A DNA stretch of 5,055 bases. It comes from CAZBEJ01 sp964521305. Lineage in GTDB: Bacteria; Patescibacteriota; Microgenomatia; UBA1406; GWC2-37-13. Below are positions 1 through 4,981 of this stretch, piece by piece (position 1 is the first letter of the stretch; every line of letters begins with the position of its first letter). A program made the translations under genes and the position numbers. The stretch is taken from contig CAZFQZ010000051.1 in NCBI GenBank assembly GCA_964521305.1, forward strand, positions 1 through 5,055, read 5' to 3'. The notes under the pieces are model-generated. The model made no database searches. It was not told where the DNA came from and saw only the letters and a list, made by a program, of their open reading frames with translations.

Positions 1-358
1 CATAGTGTAAAAAGTATCTTAGCATACTGTCTGAAATATGGGGGTAATTATAATCCACTCCTTTTTCGTGAAACTTATCATCTGATTTCAGGAGGTATCC
101 AAGCGAATACTGTACCTTATGTAATTTGAGATGGGCAAATAGTTTACGTTGATTATTGAATAATACTTGGGTTTTTTCCGTGCCATCAGTCCGCACTTTG
201 CCGATATAATAAATACATTCAGCAAATTTATTTTTTCCAACAAGCATTTTGATGAAACGGGAAAAATCAAAATCAAGGAGATAATGCAACTTCAGATATT
301 TTAATTTGAAGTAAAAATTACTTCCGTCAACAAGAATATAACAACGTTTCTGGGTCAT
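1..358 (-). CDS. NYN/LabA-like PIN-fold protein, 3' end cut by window edge
   Basis: The frame is open from ATG at 358 to the left edge, giving 119 residues without a stop; the C-terminus lies outside the window. The N-terminus has a hydrophobic strand followed by D11-G-S-N14 (context YILVDGSNFYF). A second hydrophobic strand (CIYYIGKV, about 49-56) and EKGVD at 98-102 follow. DGxN near the start and KGVD about 90 residues later are the hallmark acidic positions of NYN-domain (LabA/DUF88) proteins, which are PIN-like, metal-dependent and probably ribonucleases. The residues just after GVD do not resemble the usual continuation (roughly V-x-x-A-x-D), so this copy may be divergent or disturbed there. 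The ATG at 358 is preferred because it lies 9 nt after a perfect extended -10 box. The ATG at 369 is out of frame and stops after four codons. There is no Shine-Dalgarno. The family call is from motifs only; substrate is unknown. Confidence 0.68.
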   Translation of the reverse strand, partial: MTQKRCYILVDGSNFYFKLKYLKLHYLLDFDFSRFIKMLVGKNKFAECIYYIGKVRTDGTEKTQVLFNNQRKLFAHLKLHKVQYSLGYLLKSDDKFHEKGVDYNYPHISDSMLRYFLHY

Positions 359-367
359 TCTGGATTC

Positions 368-376
368 ATTATACCA
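368..376 (-). promoter_or_regulatory. Extended -10 promoter of the NYN gene (leaderless)
   Basis: Read on the minus strand the sequence is TGGTATAAT, a perfect extended -10 element (TGnTATAAT). Exactly 9 nt separate the hexamer from the ATG at 358. Transcription would therefore start around 361, leaving a leader of about 3 nt. No good -35 is visible: 17 bp upstream the hexamer is GGTCTT. This fits an extended -10 promoter. The box abuts the T-tract of the upstream terminator. Confidence 0.65.
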
Positions 377-411
377 AAAAAAATCCTGCGAAGACCTTTC
401 GGTGTCGCAGG
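376..411 (-). terminator. Intrinsic terminator after the Ig-like surface protein gene
   Basis: On the minus strand a perfect 7-bp stem (CCTGCGA / TCGCAGG, positions 405-411 and 385-391) continues, after a small internal loop, with a 3-bp ACC/GGT inner stem and a 4-nt loop. It is followed by A and then eight T residues (376-383). This is a classic Rho-independent terminator for transcripts arriving from the 573-1871 gene. The T-tract orientation excludes plus-strand use. The 161 bases between this hairpin and the stop codon at 573 hold no gene that I can support, so they form a 3' UTR. Confidence 0.8.
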
Positions 412-572
412 TGATTTTAGTGATTTAATTATATAATTCAGTTTCATCTTTGTCAAGACTTCGTAAATTCAACAGCAGGCGAAGAGTATAGTTCATTTTT
501 CCGAACTCGATTTAGTAAAATTTTACAATAATCATATCTTCAGATAATGGCTGTTGAACGACAATACCCACT

Positions 573-1871
573 TCATTGGGTAGGAGCGGGGGACGGAGTA
601 GTCGCAACGACAGGTGTAGGTGTCGGCGTGGGTGTGACTGTCGGGATTGCAGTTGGTACCGGTGTCGGCGTGTTCGCGGGTTGTGTTGTGGGAGCCGGTG
701 TCGGCGTCGGTGTTGGTGTTGCGTTAAAGACCACGCTCGGATTATGGTTATTCTGATCAGTAACTGTAAATGAGCTGGTCGTATCCTGGACGACAAATGT
801 ATTTGTCCCTGCATTTTGTGATGCGACAGTAAAACTTGCCTGGCCGTTTTGCGCTGTCAGGGAATAAGGTGGACTGCTACCATTTATTTTTGTCGTCGAA
901 TCGCCCGAACTCAAGGAAATATACACGTTGTCGGACACCTCTACGGTGTTTTTCGTGCAGTCACGGATGACAACGGAGAACGTTACTGACGAACCGGCAT
1001 TTGCGGATTGGGGAGAGGCTGGATAGACATCCGAGTACCATGAATTCGGTACTCCTGCCGCCGTAGTGCAGTTGGGATTATTGCTCGCGCTGTAAACGGT
1101 GAATGTCACGCTGGGGTTGCGGTTGTGCGGGTCGGTCACGTTAAACGAACGTGCGGTATCGTTAATTTGAAATATGTCGGTTGTCGCGTTCGTCGAAACG
1201 ACGGAAAAACTCGCCTTACCGTTTTGCGCCTGGATGGTAACCGGAGAAACAGAGCCGTTGATTTTGCTCGTGGAATCACCGGATATGAGCGTAACAATCA
1301 GAGTGTCGTTGGCAGCCGCAAATGAATTTTTACAGTCGAGCAGCTGTATTTCTATCGTTACCGGATTGTTTACCTGAGTTGAACTCGATGAAACGATCGC
1401 TTCCGAATTATACGCGGTCGGAATTCCTGCGCAGGACGCCGGCTGGGAAGCTGATTGTACAGGAGCGGACGTCGGGATTGGCGCATTGGCTGGAAAAACA
1501 TACGGCGTCGGTGTCGGATAGGGAGTAAACGTAGGCGGCGGAATATATGCATGGCTTGTATCCGGTTTACCGGCGTTTGATATTCCCAAAACATTCGAGT
1601 CAGACGGTGGTGTCAAGTTAACGGTCGGTATCAGCTCTCCGGATTTTGATGCATAATATACATAATTCGAAGGAACTGATTTTTCCGAAGCTTGCATTTG
1701 GGAAAGCATACGGCTTCTTAATCTCATTGCCCAAACAATAAACCCCGTTACGAAAATAATAATGAACGCCATGATAATGATCAGTTTTTTATAATGTATA
1801 AAAAACGACCTGACTCGCTTCAATTTTTTTGGCAGGTTTGGCGGTTTCGGCAATTTCGGTAGTTTGACCAT
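573..1871 (-). CDS. Membrane-anchored surface protein with two tandem Ig-like domains and Thr/Pro-rich tail
   Basis: This 432-residue protein has a short Lys/Pro-rich cytoplasmic N-terminus (1-28) and one membrane helix (about 29-49), with no lipobox or clear signal cleavage site. An external stalk carries SNVLG (92-96), and a Pro/Thr linker spans about 111-140. Two tandem beta-sandwich repeats follow (about 147-262 and 268-384). They share SGDST-x-KING, A-Q-N-G-x-ASF and NPSV-x-F blocks and resemble bacterial Ig-like (Big_1/invasin or filamin-like) domains. Each repeat has a Cys pair (C147/C180 and C268/C305) that could form a disulfide. The protein ends in a TP-repeat tail (about 384-432) with no LPxTG or other sorting motif. 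It is probably a cell-surface or adhesion protein; the ligand is unknown. The ATG at 1871 is supported by a TATAAT box 9 nt upstream and no Shine-Dalgarno. The architecture is clear; the function is an inference. Confidence 0.85.
   Translation of the reverse strand: MVKLPKLPKPPNLPKKLKRVRSFFIHYKKLIIIMAFIIIFVTGFIVWAMRLRSRMLSQMQASEKSVPSNYVYYASKSGELIPTVNLTPPSDSNVLGISNAGKPDTSHAYIPPPTFTPYPTPTPYVFPANAPIPTSAPVQSASQPASCAGIPTAYNSEAIVSSSSTQVNNPVTIEIQLLDCKNSFAAANDTLIVTLISGDSTSKINGSVSPVTIQAQNGKASFSVVSTNATTDIFQINDTARSFNVTDPHNRNPSVTFTVYSASNNPNCTTAAGVPNSWYSDVYPASPQSANAGSSVTFSVVIRDCTKNTVEVSDNVYISLSSGDSTTKINGSSPPYSLTAQNGQASFTVASQNAGTNTFVVQDTTSSFTVTDQNNHNPSVVFNATPTPTPTPAPTTQPANTPTPVPTAIPTVTPTPTPTPVVATTPSPAPTQ
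597..725 (-). repeat. Degenerate TP-codon repeat tract inside the surface-protein gene
   Basis: This tract encodes the Thr/Pro-rich tail. On the plus strand the 11-mer GGTGTCGGCGT recurs exactly at 619, 661 and 697, embedded in looser GGTGTx units. It is a low-complexity coding repeat that could change length by slippage or recombination. A non-multiple-of-3 change would shift the frame: another minus-strand frame stays open past the present stop, to 512. Confidence 0.6.
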
Positions 1872-1880
1872 GGTACGAAA

Positions 1881-1886
1881 ATTATA
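1881..1886 (-). promoter_or_regulatory. -10 box of the surface-protein gene (leaderless)
   Basis: A perfect TATAAT on the minus strand lies exactly 9 nt before the ATG at 1871, which predicts a start near 1874 and a leader of about 3 nt. The best -35-like hexamer, TAGACA (1908-1913), is 21 bp away, longer than the usual 17, so its role is doubtful. The 224-base gap from here to the tRNA gene holds no gene I can support. Confidence 0.55.
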
Positions 1887-2024
1887 CTCCGATATAAAAC
1901 AGGTGATTGTCTACCCTCGTATGCCGGTTTGCAACCCGATAGATTGTCACGTAAGACTGACCAGACATACCGATGCGAAAGGAAAATGTAAACATATGAA
2001 CGGAGTAAAAGGAGTGAGTCGAAC

Positions 2025-2072
2025 AAAAAAACAGGGGTTGATATACCACGTTATTTCGATTGACGCCCAACC
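2025..2072 (-). terminator. Possible weak terminator after tRNA-His
   Basis: Downstream of the tRNA on the minus strand, GGTTG (2068-2072) can pair with CAACC (2036-2040). This is followed by CCTG and seven T residues (2025-2031). The stem is only 5 bp with a 27-nt loop, so the T-tract is the better part of the evidence. It may not function as a true intrinsic terminator. Confidence 0.3.
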
Positions 2073-2095
2073 GTTTTTTTACGCTTCTATGTGTG

Positions 2096-2170
2096 GGTGA
2101 TCGAGGGGATTTGAACCCCCAACATTCGCCTCCACAGGGCGACGCTCTACCAAATTGAGCTACGATCACC
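2096..2170 (-). tRNA. tRNA-His (GTG anticodon)
   Basis: The minus strand folds into a full cloverleaf. It has a 7-bp acceptor stem GTGATCG/CGATCAC and a D-stem GCTC/GAGC. The anticodon stem TCGCC/GGCGA carries loop CTGTGGA, giving anticodon GTG (His). The T-arm is GGGGG-TTCAAAT-CCCCT, with one G-U closing pair. An extra 5' G (G-1, position 2170) faces C73 (2096), the identity pair recognised by bacterial HisRS, which independently confirms the assignment. CCA is not encoded: the bases after C73 read CAC, so the tail must be added enzymatically. It is transcribed divergently from the small membrane-protein gene. Confidence 0.95.
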
Positions 2171-2182
2171 AGTAATATTTCT

Positions 2183-2188
2183 ATTATA
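2183..2188 (-). promoter_or_regulatory. -10 box of tRNA-His
   Basis: A perfect TATAAT on the minus strand lies 12 nt before G-1 of the tRNA, predicting a start near 2176 and a 5' leader of about 6 nt for RNase P to remove. No convincing -35 is visible at normal spacing. It lies back-to-back with the plus-strand -10 at 2211. Confidence 0.55.
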
Positions 2189-2210
2189 GCGCACACATCC
2201 AAGATTATTG

Positions 2211-2216
2211 TATGAT
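2211..2216 (+). promoter_or_regulatory. -10 box of the small membrane-protein gene (leaderless)
   Basis: TATGAT (5 of 6 match to TATAAT) lies exactly 9 nt before the ATG at 2226, the same spacing seen at three other genes here. It would start transcription near 2223. The ATG at 2208 lies upstream of or within this box and so would not be in the mRNA, which supports 2226 as the true start. No clear -35 is seen. Confidence 0.45.
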
Positions 2217-2225
2217 ATTACTGCT

Positions 2226-2639
2226 ATGCCCATTCGTCCTCTGGAAAAGAAAAAGAAAGAAAATCACGCATTTGTTCCCAAACTTATTTTTCTGGTTTTG
2301 CTGATCGCCGTTGGATTTGTCGTCGATAAGGTTGCCCCATGGAAACATATGAGTCGGAAAGCGAATTCCAACGTGCTTGGCGTAGAAGAAAATGCAAAGC
2401 CTATTCATTCAGTACAACAGGATATTCAGAGCCTGGCGGATAATTTGGGTAAAACGGCAGGAAGTATCAGCGATACCACAATCGGTGGCGCTATGCAGTT
2501 CGTGAGTAATGTGGCTTCGGAGTCTTCCCAGGCAGTATCAAATCTGGTATTTGATAGTACCGTCGGTAACGTAGTCAAGCAGATCGATAAACTACCTCCG
2601 CAAGAACAGCAGAGATTGAAAGAGCAGATATGCAAATAA
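2226..2639 (+). CDS. Single-pass membrane protein of unknown function with SNVLG motif
   Basis: I do not recognise a named family. The 137-residue product has a basic N-terminus (RPLEKKKKEN, 4-13), one membrane helix (about 19-33) and a short basic stretch. SNVLG follows at 48-52, then a soluble region of about 80 residues that looks helical (VQQDIQSLADNLG; the Ser/Val-rich 84-115; KLPPQEQQRLKEQI at 122-135) and ends in Cys-Lys. The lysine-rich N-terminus suggests the bulk of the protein is outside. The segment SNVLG-x5-KP is shared, with identical spacing, with the Ig-like surface protein on the other strand. A start 6 codons upstream (ATG at 2208) is possible but disfavoured, because a -10 box overlaps it. 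There is no Shine-Dalgarno. A role at the cell envelope is likely; nothing more specific can be said. Confidence 0.75.
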   Translation: MPIRPLEKKKKENHAFVPKLIFLVLLIAVGFVVDKVAPWKHMSRKANSNVLGVEENAKPIHSVQQDIQSLADNLGKTAGSISDTTIGGAMQFVSNVASESSQAVSNLVFDSTVGNVVKQIDKLPPQEQQRLKEQICK

Positions 2640-2640
2640 A

Positions 2641-2746
2641 CGACAAATTACAGATCACAAATAACAATTCAATGTCGACAGATACTTTAAACAATCTCAA
2701 TATTTGATATTTATTATTGATTTGTGGATTTATCATTTGTCATTTG
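2641..2746. repeat. AT-rich palindromic intergenic element, copy A
   Basis: The left arm (from 2643, ACAAATTACAGATCACAAA) and right arm (2716-2745, containing ATTGATTTGTGGATTTAT) form an imperfect inverted repeat around an AT-rich centre. The same arms in the same order recur at 3434-3540. The left arms match at 18 of 19 bases, and the right arms share an exact 18-base block. The centres are diverged. It fills almost all of the gap between the small membrane-protein gene and the hydrolase gene and has no coding capacity. It could be a MITE- or REP-like dispersed repeat; no target-site duplication is evident. Confidence 0.65.
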
Positions 2747-2763
2747 AAATGTGGTTTATAGTT

Positions 2764-2772
2764 TGCTATTCT
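2764..2772 (+). promoter_or_regulatory. Extended -10 promoter of the hydrolase gene (leaderless)
   Basis: TGCTATTCT is an extended -10 element (TGn plus TATTCT, 4 of 6 to TATAAT). It lies exactly 9 nt before the ATG at 2782, predicting a leader of about 3 nt. This supports 2782 over longer in-frame starts near 2704, which fall inside the palindromic repeat. Confidence 0.45.
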
Positions 2773-2781
2773 TTCTACACT

Positions 2782-3432
2782 ATGGAAATCAAATACCTCG
2801 GCCATGCCTCCTTTCTTGTCAAGTCTAAGAATGCGCGAATCGTGACAGACCCGTTTGATCCGTATATCGGCATAAAATATCCGAAAGTCGAGGCAGATGT
2901 CGTGACGGTTTCCCACAGTCATAAAGATCATAACAGGGCGGACCAGATCGGTGGAAATCCGTTGGTTATCGATATGCCGGGTGAGTTCGAAAAGCTCGGC
3001 GTCCGCATATTCGGATACAAAACATTTCATGACAAAAAACAAGGCGCAGAACGGGGAGAGGATATCATGTATAAAATCGAGTCGGAAGGAATATCGGTTT
3101 TGCACTGCGGCGATCTGGGATTGGTGCCGGACGATGCGTTCCTGGACACGATCGGTGACGTCAACATCCTTATGATTCCGGTCGGCGGATTTTATACCAT
3201 AGATCCGGATGAAGCGACGGAACTGGTCAAGAAAATAGAACCGTCAATCGTAATACCGATGCATTACAATGATCCGAAACTCAACCAGGAGCATTTTTCG
3301 AAATTGGCGGCCGTATCCGAGTTCCTGAAAAAATTCGGCGCCGAGTCGTTGCAGCCGATACAGAAACTGGTCGTGCGCAAAGAAGATTTCGGACAGGAAA
3401 TGAAGATTGTTACCCTTGACATTACTTCATAA
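2782..3432 (+). CDS. Metallo-beta-lactamase-fold hydrolase (UlaG/UPF0173-like)
   Basis: The 216-residue product starts MEIKYLGHASFLV, the typical beginning of the UlaG-like / Lactamase_B_3 branch of the metallo-beta-lactamase superfamily. The metal-binding signature HxHxDH is intact (H45, H47, D49, H50). Other expected metal positions are H83 in TFHD, H108/D111 in HCGDLG and H161 in PMHY; a PVGG turn lies at 133-136. These are predicted cytoplasmic, two-metal hydrolases related to L-ascorbate-6-phosphate lactonase, but most members have no known substrate, and no ascorbate-pathway genes are nearby. Length is typical or slightly short. The start at 2782 matches the conserved N-terminus; the frame extends upstream into the repeat but adds nothing family-like. 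There is no Shine-Dalgarno. Palindromic elements flank it on both sides. Confidence 0.9.
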   Translation: MEIKYLGHASFLVKSKNARIVTDPFDPYIGIKYPKVEADVVTVSHSHKDHNRADQIGGNPLVIDMPGEFEKLGVRIFGYKTFHDKKQGAERGEDIMYKIESEGISVLHCGDLGLVPDDAFLDTIGDVNILMIPVGGFYTIDPDEATELVKKIEPSIVIPMHYNDPKLNQEHFSKLAAVSEFLKKFGAESLQPIQKLVVRKEDFGQEMKIVTLDITS

Positions 3433-3433
3433 A

Positions 3434-3540
3434 TAACAAATTACAAATCACAAACATCAAGTCAAACATAAAGAGCAAATATTTTAAAATTTCAAGTATT
3501 TGTATTTATCATTGATTTGTGGATTTATTATTTGATATTT
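3434..3540. repeat. AT-rich palindromic intergenic element, copy B
   Basis: This is the second copy of the element at 2641-2746, in the same orientation. The left arm (ACAAATTACAAATCACAAA, 3436-3454) and right arm (from 3511, with the exact 18-base block ATTGATTTGTGGATTTAT) form an imperfect inverted repeat. The centre is AT-rich and diverged from copy A. It fills the gap between the hydrolase stop codon and dnaB. Confidence 0.65.
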
Positions 3541-3541
3541 G
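3533..3541 (+). promoter_or_regulatory. Possible -10 region of dnaB
   Basis: TGATATTTG resembles an extended -10, but the hexamer is poor and the distance to the dnaB ATG is 12 nt rather than the 9 nt seen at other genes. It lies at the right end of palindromic copy B. dnaB could instead be transcribed by read-through from the hydrolase gene. Confidence 0.22.
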
Positions 3542-3553
3542 TGATTAATTTTT

Positions 3554-4885
3554 ATGGCTTCTTCAGACAGATTAAAAGTTCCTCCTCATGACCTTGACGC
3601 CGAAAAATCGGTTCTCGGCGCTATTCTTATCGACTCTTCGGCAATCAACATGGTTGCGGAATTTTTAAAGTCCGACCATTTTTATACTCCCGAACACCAG
3701 GTTATCTACTCTGCTATGATTGTTCTTTTCGAAAAACAGCAGCCAATCGACCTGGTTACCTTGAAGGACGAATTGAAGCAGGAAGGAAATATCAAAAAAA
3801 TCGGTGGCCAGAGTTATCTGTCGGATCTGATCAATGCAGTTCCGACATCAGCGTACGTGGAACATTACGGAAGAATCGTAAAGAATCAGTATACCAAGAG
3901 AAAACTCATCGAGCTTTCATCGCGCATGGTAGAAAAGTCATTCGACGAAAAAGGCGATACTCAAAAACTGCTTGATGAAGCAGAAGTTGAGATTTTCGCT
4001 TTGGCACAACAACATCTGCACCAGGATTTTGTTGAGCTGAAAGAGGTGTTGGCGGAAAGTTTTGAACGGTTGGAGGAGTTTATCAAGCAGGGAGCAAACC
4101 TGCGCGGAATTCCCACTGGATTCACCGATCTGGACAGTAAACTCGCAGGCATGCAAAACTCCAACCTTTTGGTATTGGCAGCCCGTCCGGGTATCGGAAA
4201 AACGACGCTGGCGTTGAATATTGCACTGAACGCAGCGACAAAGCATAAAATACCCGTCGGGTTTTTTTCCCTGGAAATGAGCAAAGAAGAGTTAGTTGAC
4301 CGGTTGTTGGTCGGCCAGGCGGATATTGACGCATGGCGGTTGAAAACGGGAAAGCTTTCCGATGACGATTACAAAAAATTGACAGAGGCGATGGGAGAGC
4401 TTTCCGAAGCCCCGATATATATCGATGATACGCCGGGCGCATCGATACTGGAGATGCGAACAAAGGCACGAAAGCTCAAAGTGGAAAAAAACATCCAACT
4501 GGTGATCGTTGATTACTTACAATTGGCCAATGCAGGCAGATTCTATGAATCGCGAGTGACAGAAGTGTCGGCGGTTTCCCAGGGGCTGAAAAACCTGGCG
4601 CGTGAACTGCGTATTCCGGTCATTGCGATTTCCCAGCTATCCCGGGCGGTTGAGCAGAGGGGAACGAAAAAACCCCAGTTGGCTGATTTACGTGAAAGCG
4701 GCGCGATCGAACAGGACGCAGATGTAGTTATGTTTTTGTACTACGAGGATGAAAGCGAGGATTTATTGGACCAGAGCAAACGGCTCATCAAACTGTATAT
4801 CGCCAAACACAGGAACGGCCCGACAGGCGAGATTGACCTTATGTTCAGGGGGGATCGCGTGAAGTTTTTCGGCGTGGAAAAATGA
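3554..4885 (+). CDS. dnaB: Replicative DNA helicase DnaB
   Basis: The product is the hexameric 5'-3' helicase that unwinds DNA at the replication fork and recruits primase. It has 443 residues, within the usual 440-470 range, and no intein interrupts it. The N-terminal helical domain (about 10-110) begins PPHDLDAEKSVLGAIL, a hallmark opening. A linker follows, and the RecA-like motor domain (about 180-443) starts with GIPTGFTDLD. Walker A is ARPGIGKTT (210-218, Lys216). The conserved FFSLEMS lies at 237-243. Walker B is LVIVDYLQL (316-324, Asp320). The DNA-binding/sensor segment is ISQLSRAVEQR (359-369), and the trans-acting arginine-finger region is KHRNGPTG (418-425). All catalytic elements look intact. 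The ATG at 3554 fits the family N-terminus; there is no Shine-Dalgarno. Its TGA ends one base before the next promoter's -35 box. Confidence 0.98.
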   Translation: MASSDRLKVPPHDLDAEKSVLGAILIDSSAINMVAEFLKSDHFYTPEHQVIYSAMIVLFEKQQPIDLVTLKDELKQEGNIKKIGGQSYLSDLINAVPTSAYVEHYGRIVKNQYTKRKLIELSSRMVEKSFDEKGDTQKLLDEAEVEIFALAQQHLHQDFVELKEVLAESFERLEEFIKQGANLRGIPTGFTDLDSKLAGMQNSNLLVLAARPGIGKTTLALNIALNAATKHKIPVGFFSLEMSKEELVDRLLVGQADIDAWRLKTGKLSDDDYKKLTEAMGELSEAPIYIDDTPGASILEMRTKARKLKVEKNIQLVIVDYLQLANAGRFYESRVTEVSAVSQGLKNLARELRIPVIAISQLSRAVEQRGTKKPQLADLRESGAIEQDADVVMFLYYEDESEDLLDQSKRLIKLYIAKHRNGPTGEIDLMFRGDRVKFFGVEK

Positions 4886-4886
4886 G

Positions 4887-4915
4887 TTGACAACTTCTTT
4901 TTTTTCCTGTACTAT
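4887..4915 (+). promoter_or_regulatory. Sigma-70-type promoter of the csoR-like gene
   Basis: A perfect -35 TTGACA (4887-4892), a 17-bp spacer and -10 TACTAT (4910-4915, 5 of 6) make the strongest promoter in the window. The -35 is the core of an 11-base palindrome AGTTGACAACT (4885-4895). Transcription should start near 4922, giving a leader of about 60 nt, unlike the leaderless genes nearby. Confidence 0.75.
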
Positions 4916-4936
4916 CCTATGGTAGGGGATAGGATA
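4913..4936. promoter_or_regulatory. Inverted-repeat operator, probable CsoR-family autoregulatory site
   Basis: Perfect 8-bp arms TATCCTAT (4913-4920) and ATAGGATA (4929-4936) flank an 8-bp centre GGTAGGGG. The left arm overlaps the last three bases of the -10 box and the right arm covers the predicted start site. The C-tract/G-tract flanked by TA resembles operators of the CsoR/FrmR family, and the gene directly downstream encodes a member, so autorepression is the likely role. A smaller nested palindrome (CCTA-TGG-TAGG) offers an alternative binding register. Confidence 0.65.
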
Positions 4937-4981
4937 TATGAGAAATTCCTAAAATCTAATTACCAATTCAATAAAAAAAAT

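Noticed and set aside
459..484. Stem CTTCG / CGAAG with a 16-nt loop in the 3' UTR
   Set aside because: The stem is only 5 bp, has a large loop and no T-tract; expected by chance.
547..773. Plus-strand Gly/Val- and Arg/Cys-rich ORFs
   Set aside because: They are antisense reads of the TP-coding repeat and have no domain-like sequence.
512..814. Minus-strand Arg/His/Pro-rich ORF overlapping the surface-protein tail
   Set aside because: It is the shifted frame of the TP repeat and its composition follows from that; it has no start signal of its own. Kept only as a possible slippage outcome.
1864..2100. Plus-strand ORF of 78 codons in the gap after the tRNA
   Set aside because: It overlaps the start of the surface-protein gene and its promoter, and the composition is not protein-like.
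1882..2202. Minus-strand ORF of 106 codons
   Set aside because: It runs straight through the tRNA-His gene and has no recognisable domain.
2208..2225. Upstream ATG for the small membrane protein
   Set aside because: The predicted -10 box overlaps it and the extra six residues precede a typical basic N-terminus; 2226 fits the 9-nt rule.
2704..2781. 26-codon N-terminal extension of the hydrolase
   Set aside because: It is encoded by the palindromic repeat and spacer; the family N-terminus (MEIKYLGHASF) begins at 2782.
2641..3540. CRISPR-like repeat pair
   Set aside because: Only two copies, about 790 bases apart with a gene between; the arms are imperfect and form a palindromic element rather than a repeat-spacer array.
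3938..4498. Several minus-strand ORFs inside dnaB
   Set aside because: They are shadows of a fully intact, highly conserved gene.
4865..4905. Possible dnaB terminator (TTTTTC/GAAAAA stem and downstream T-run)
   Set aside because: The stem is all A/T except one pair, lies in the coding end and is 13 bases from the T-run, which is better read as the spacer of the next promoter.
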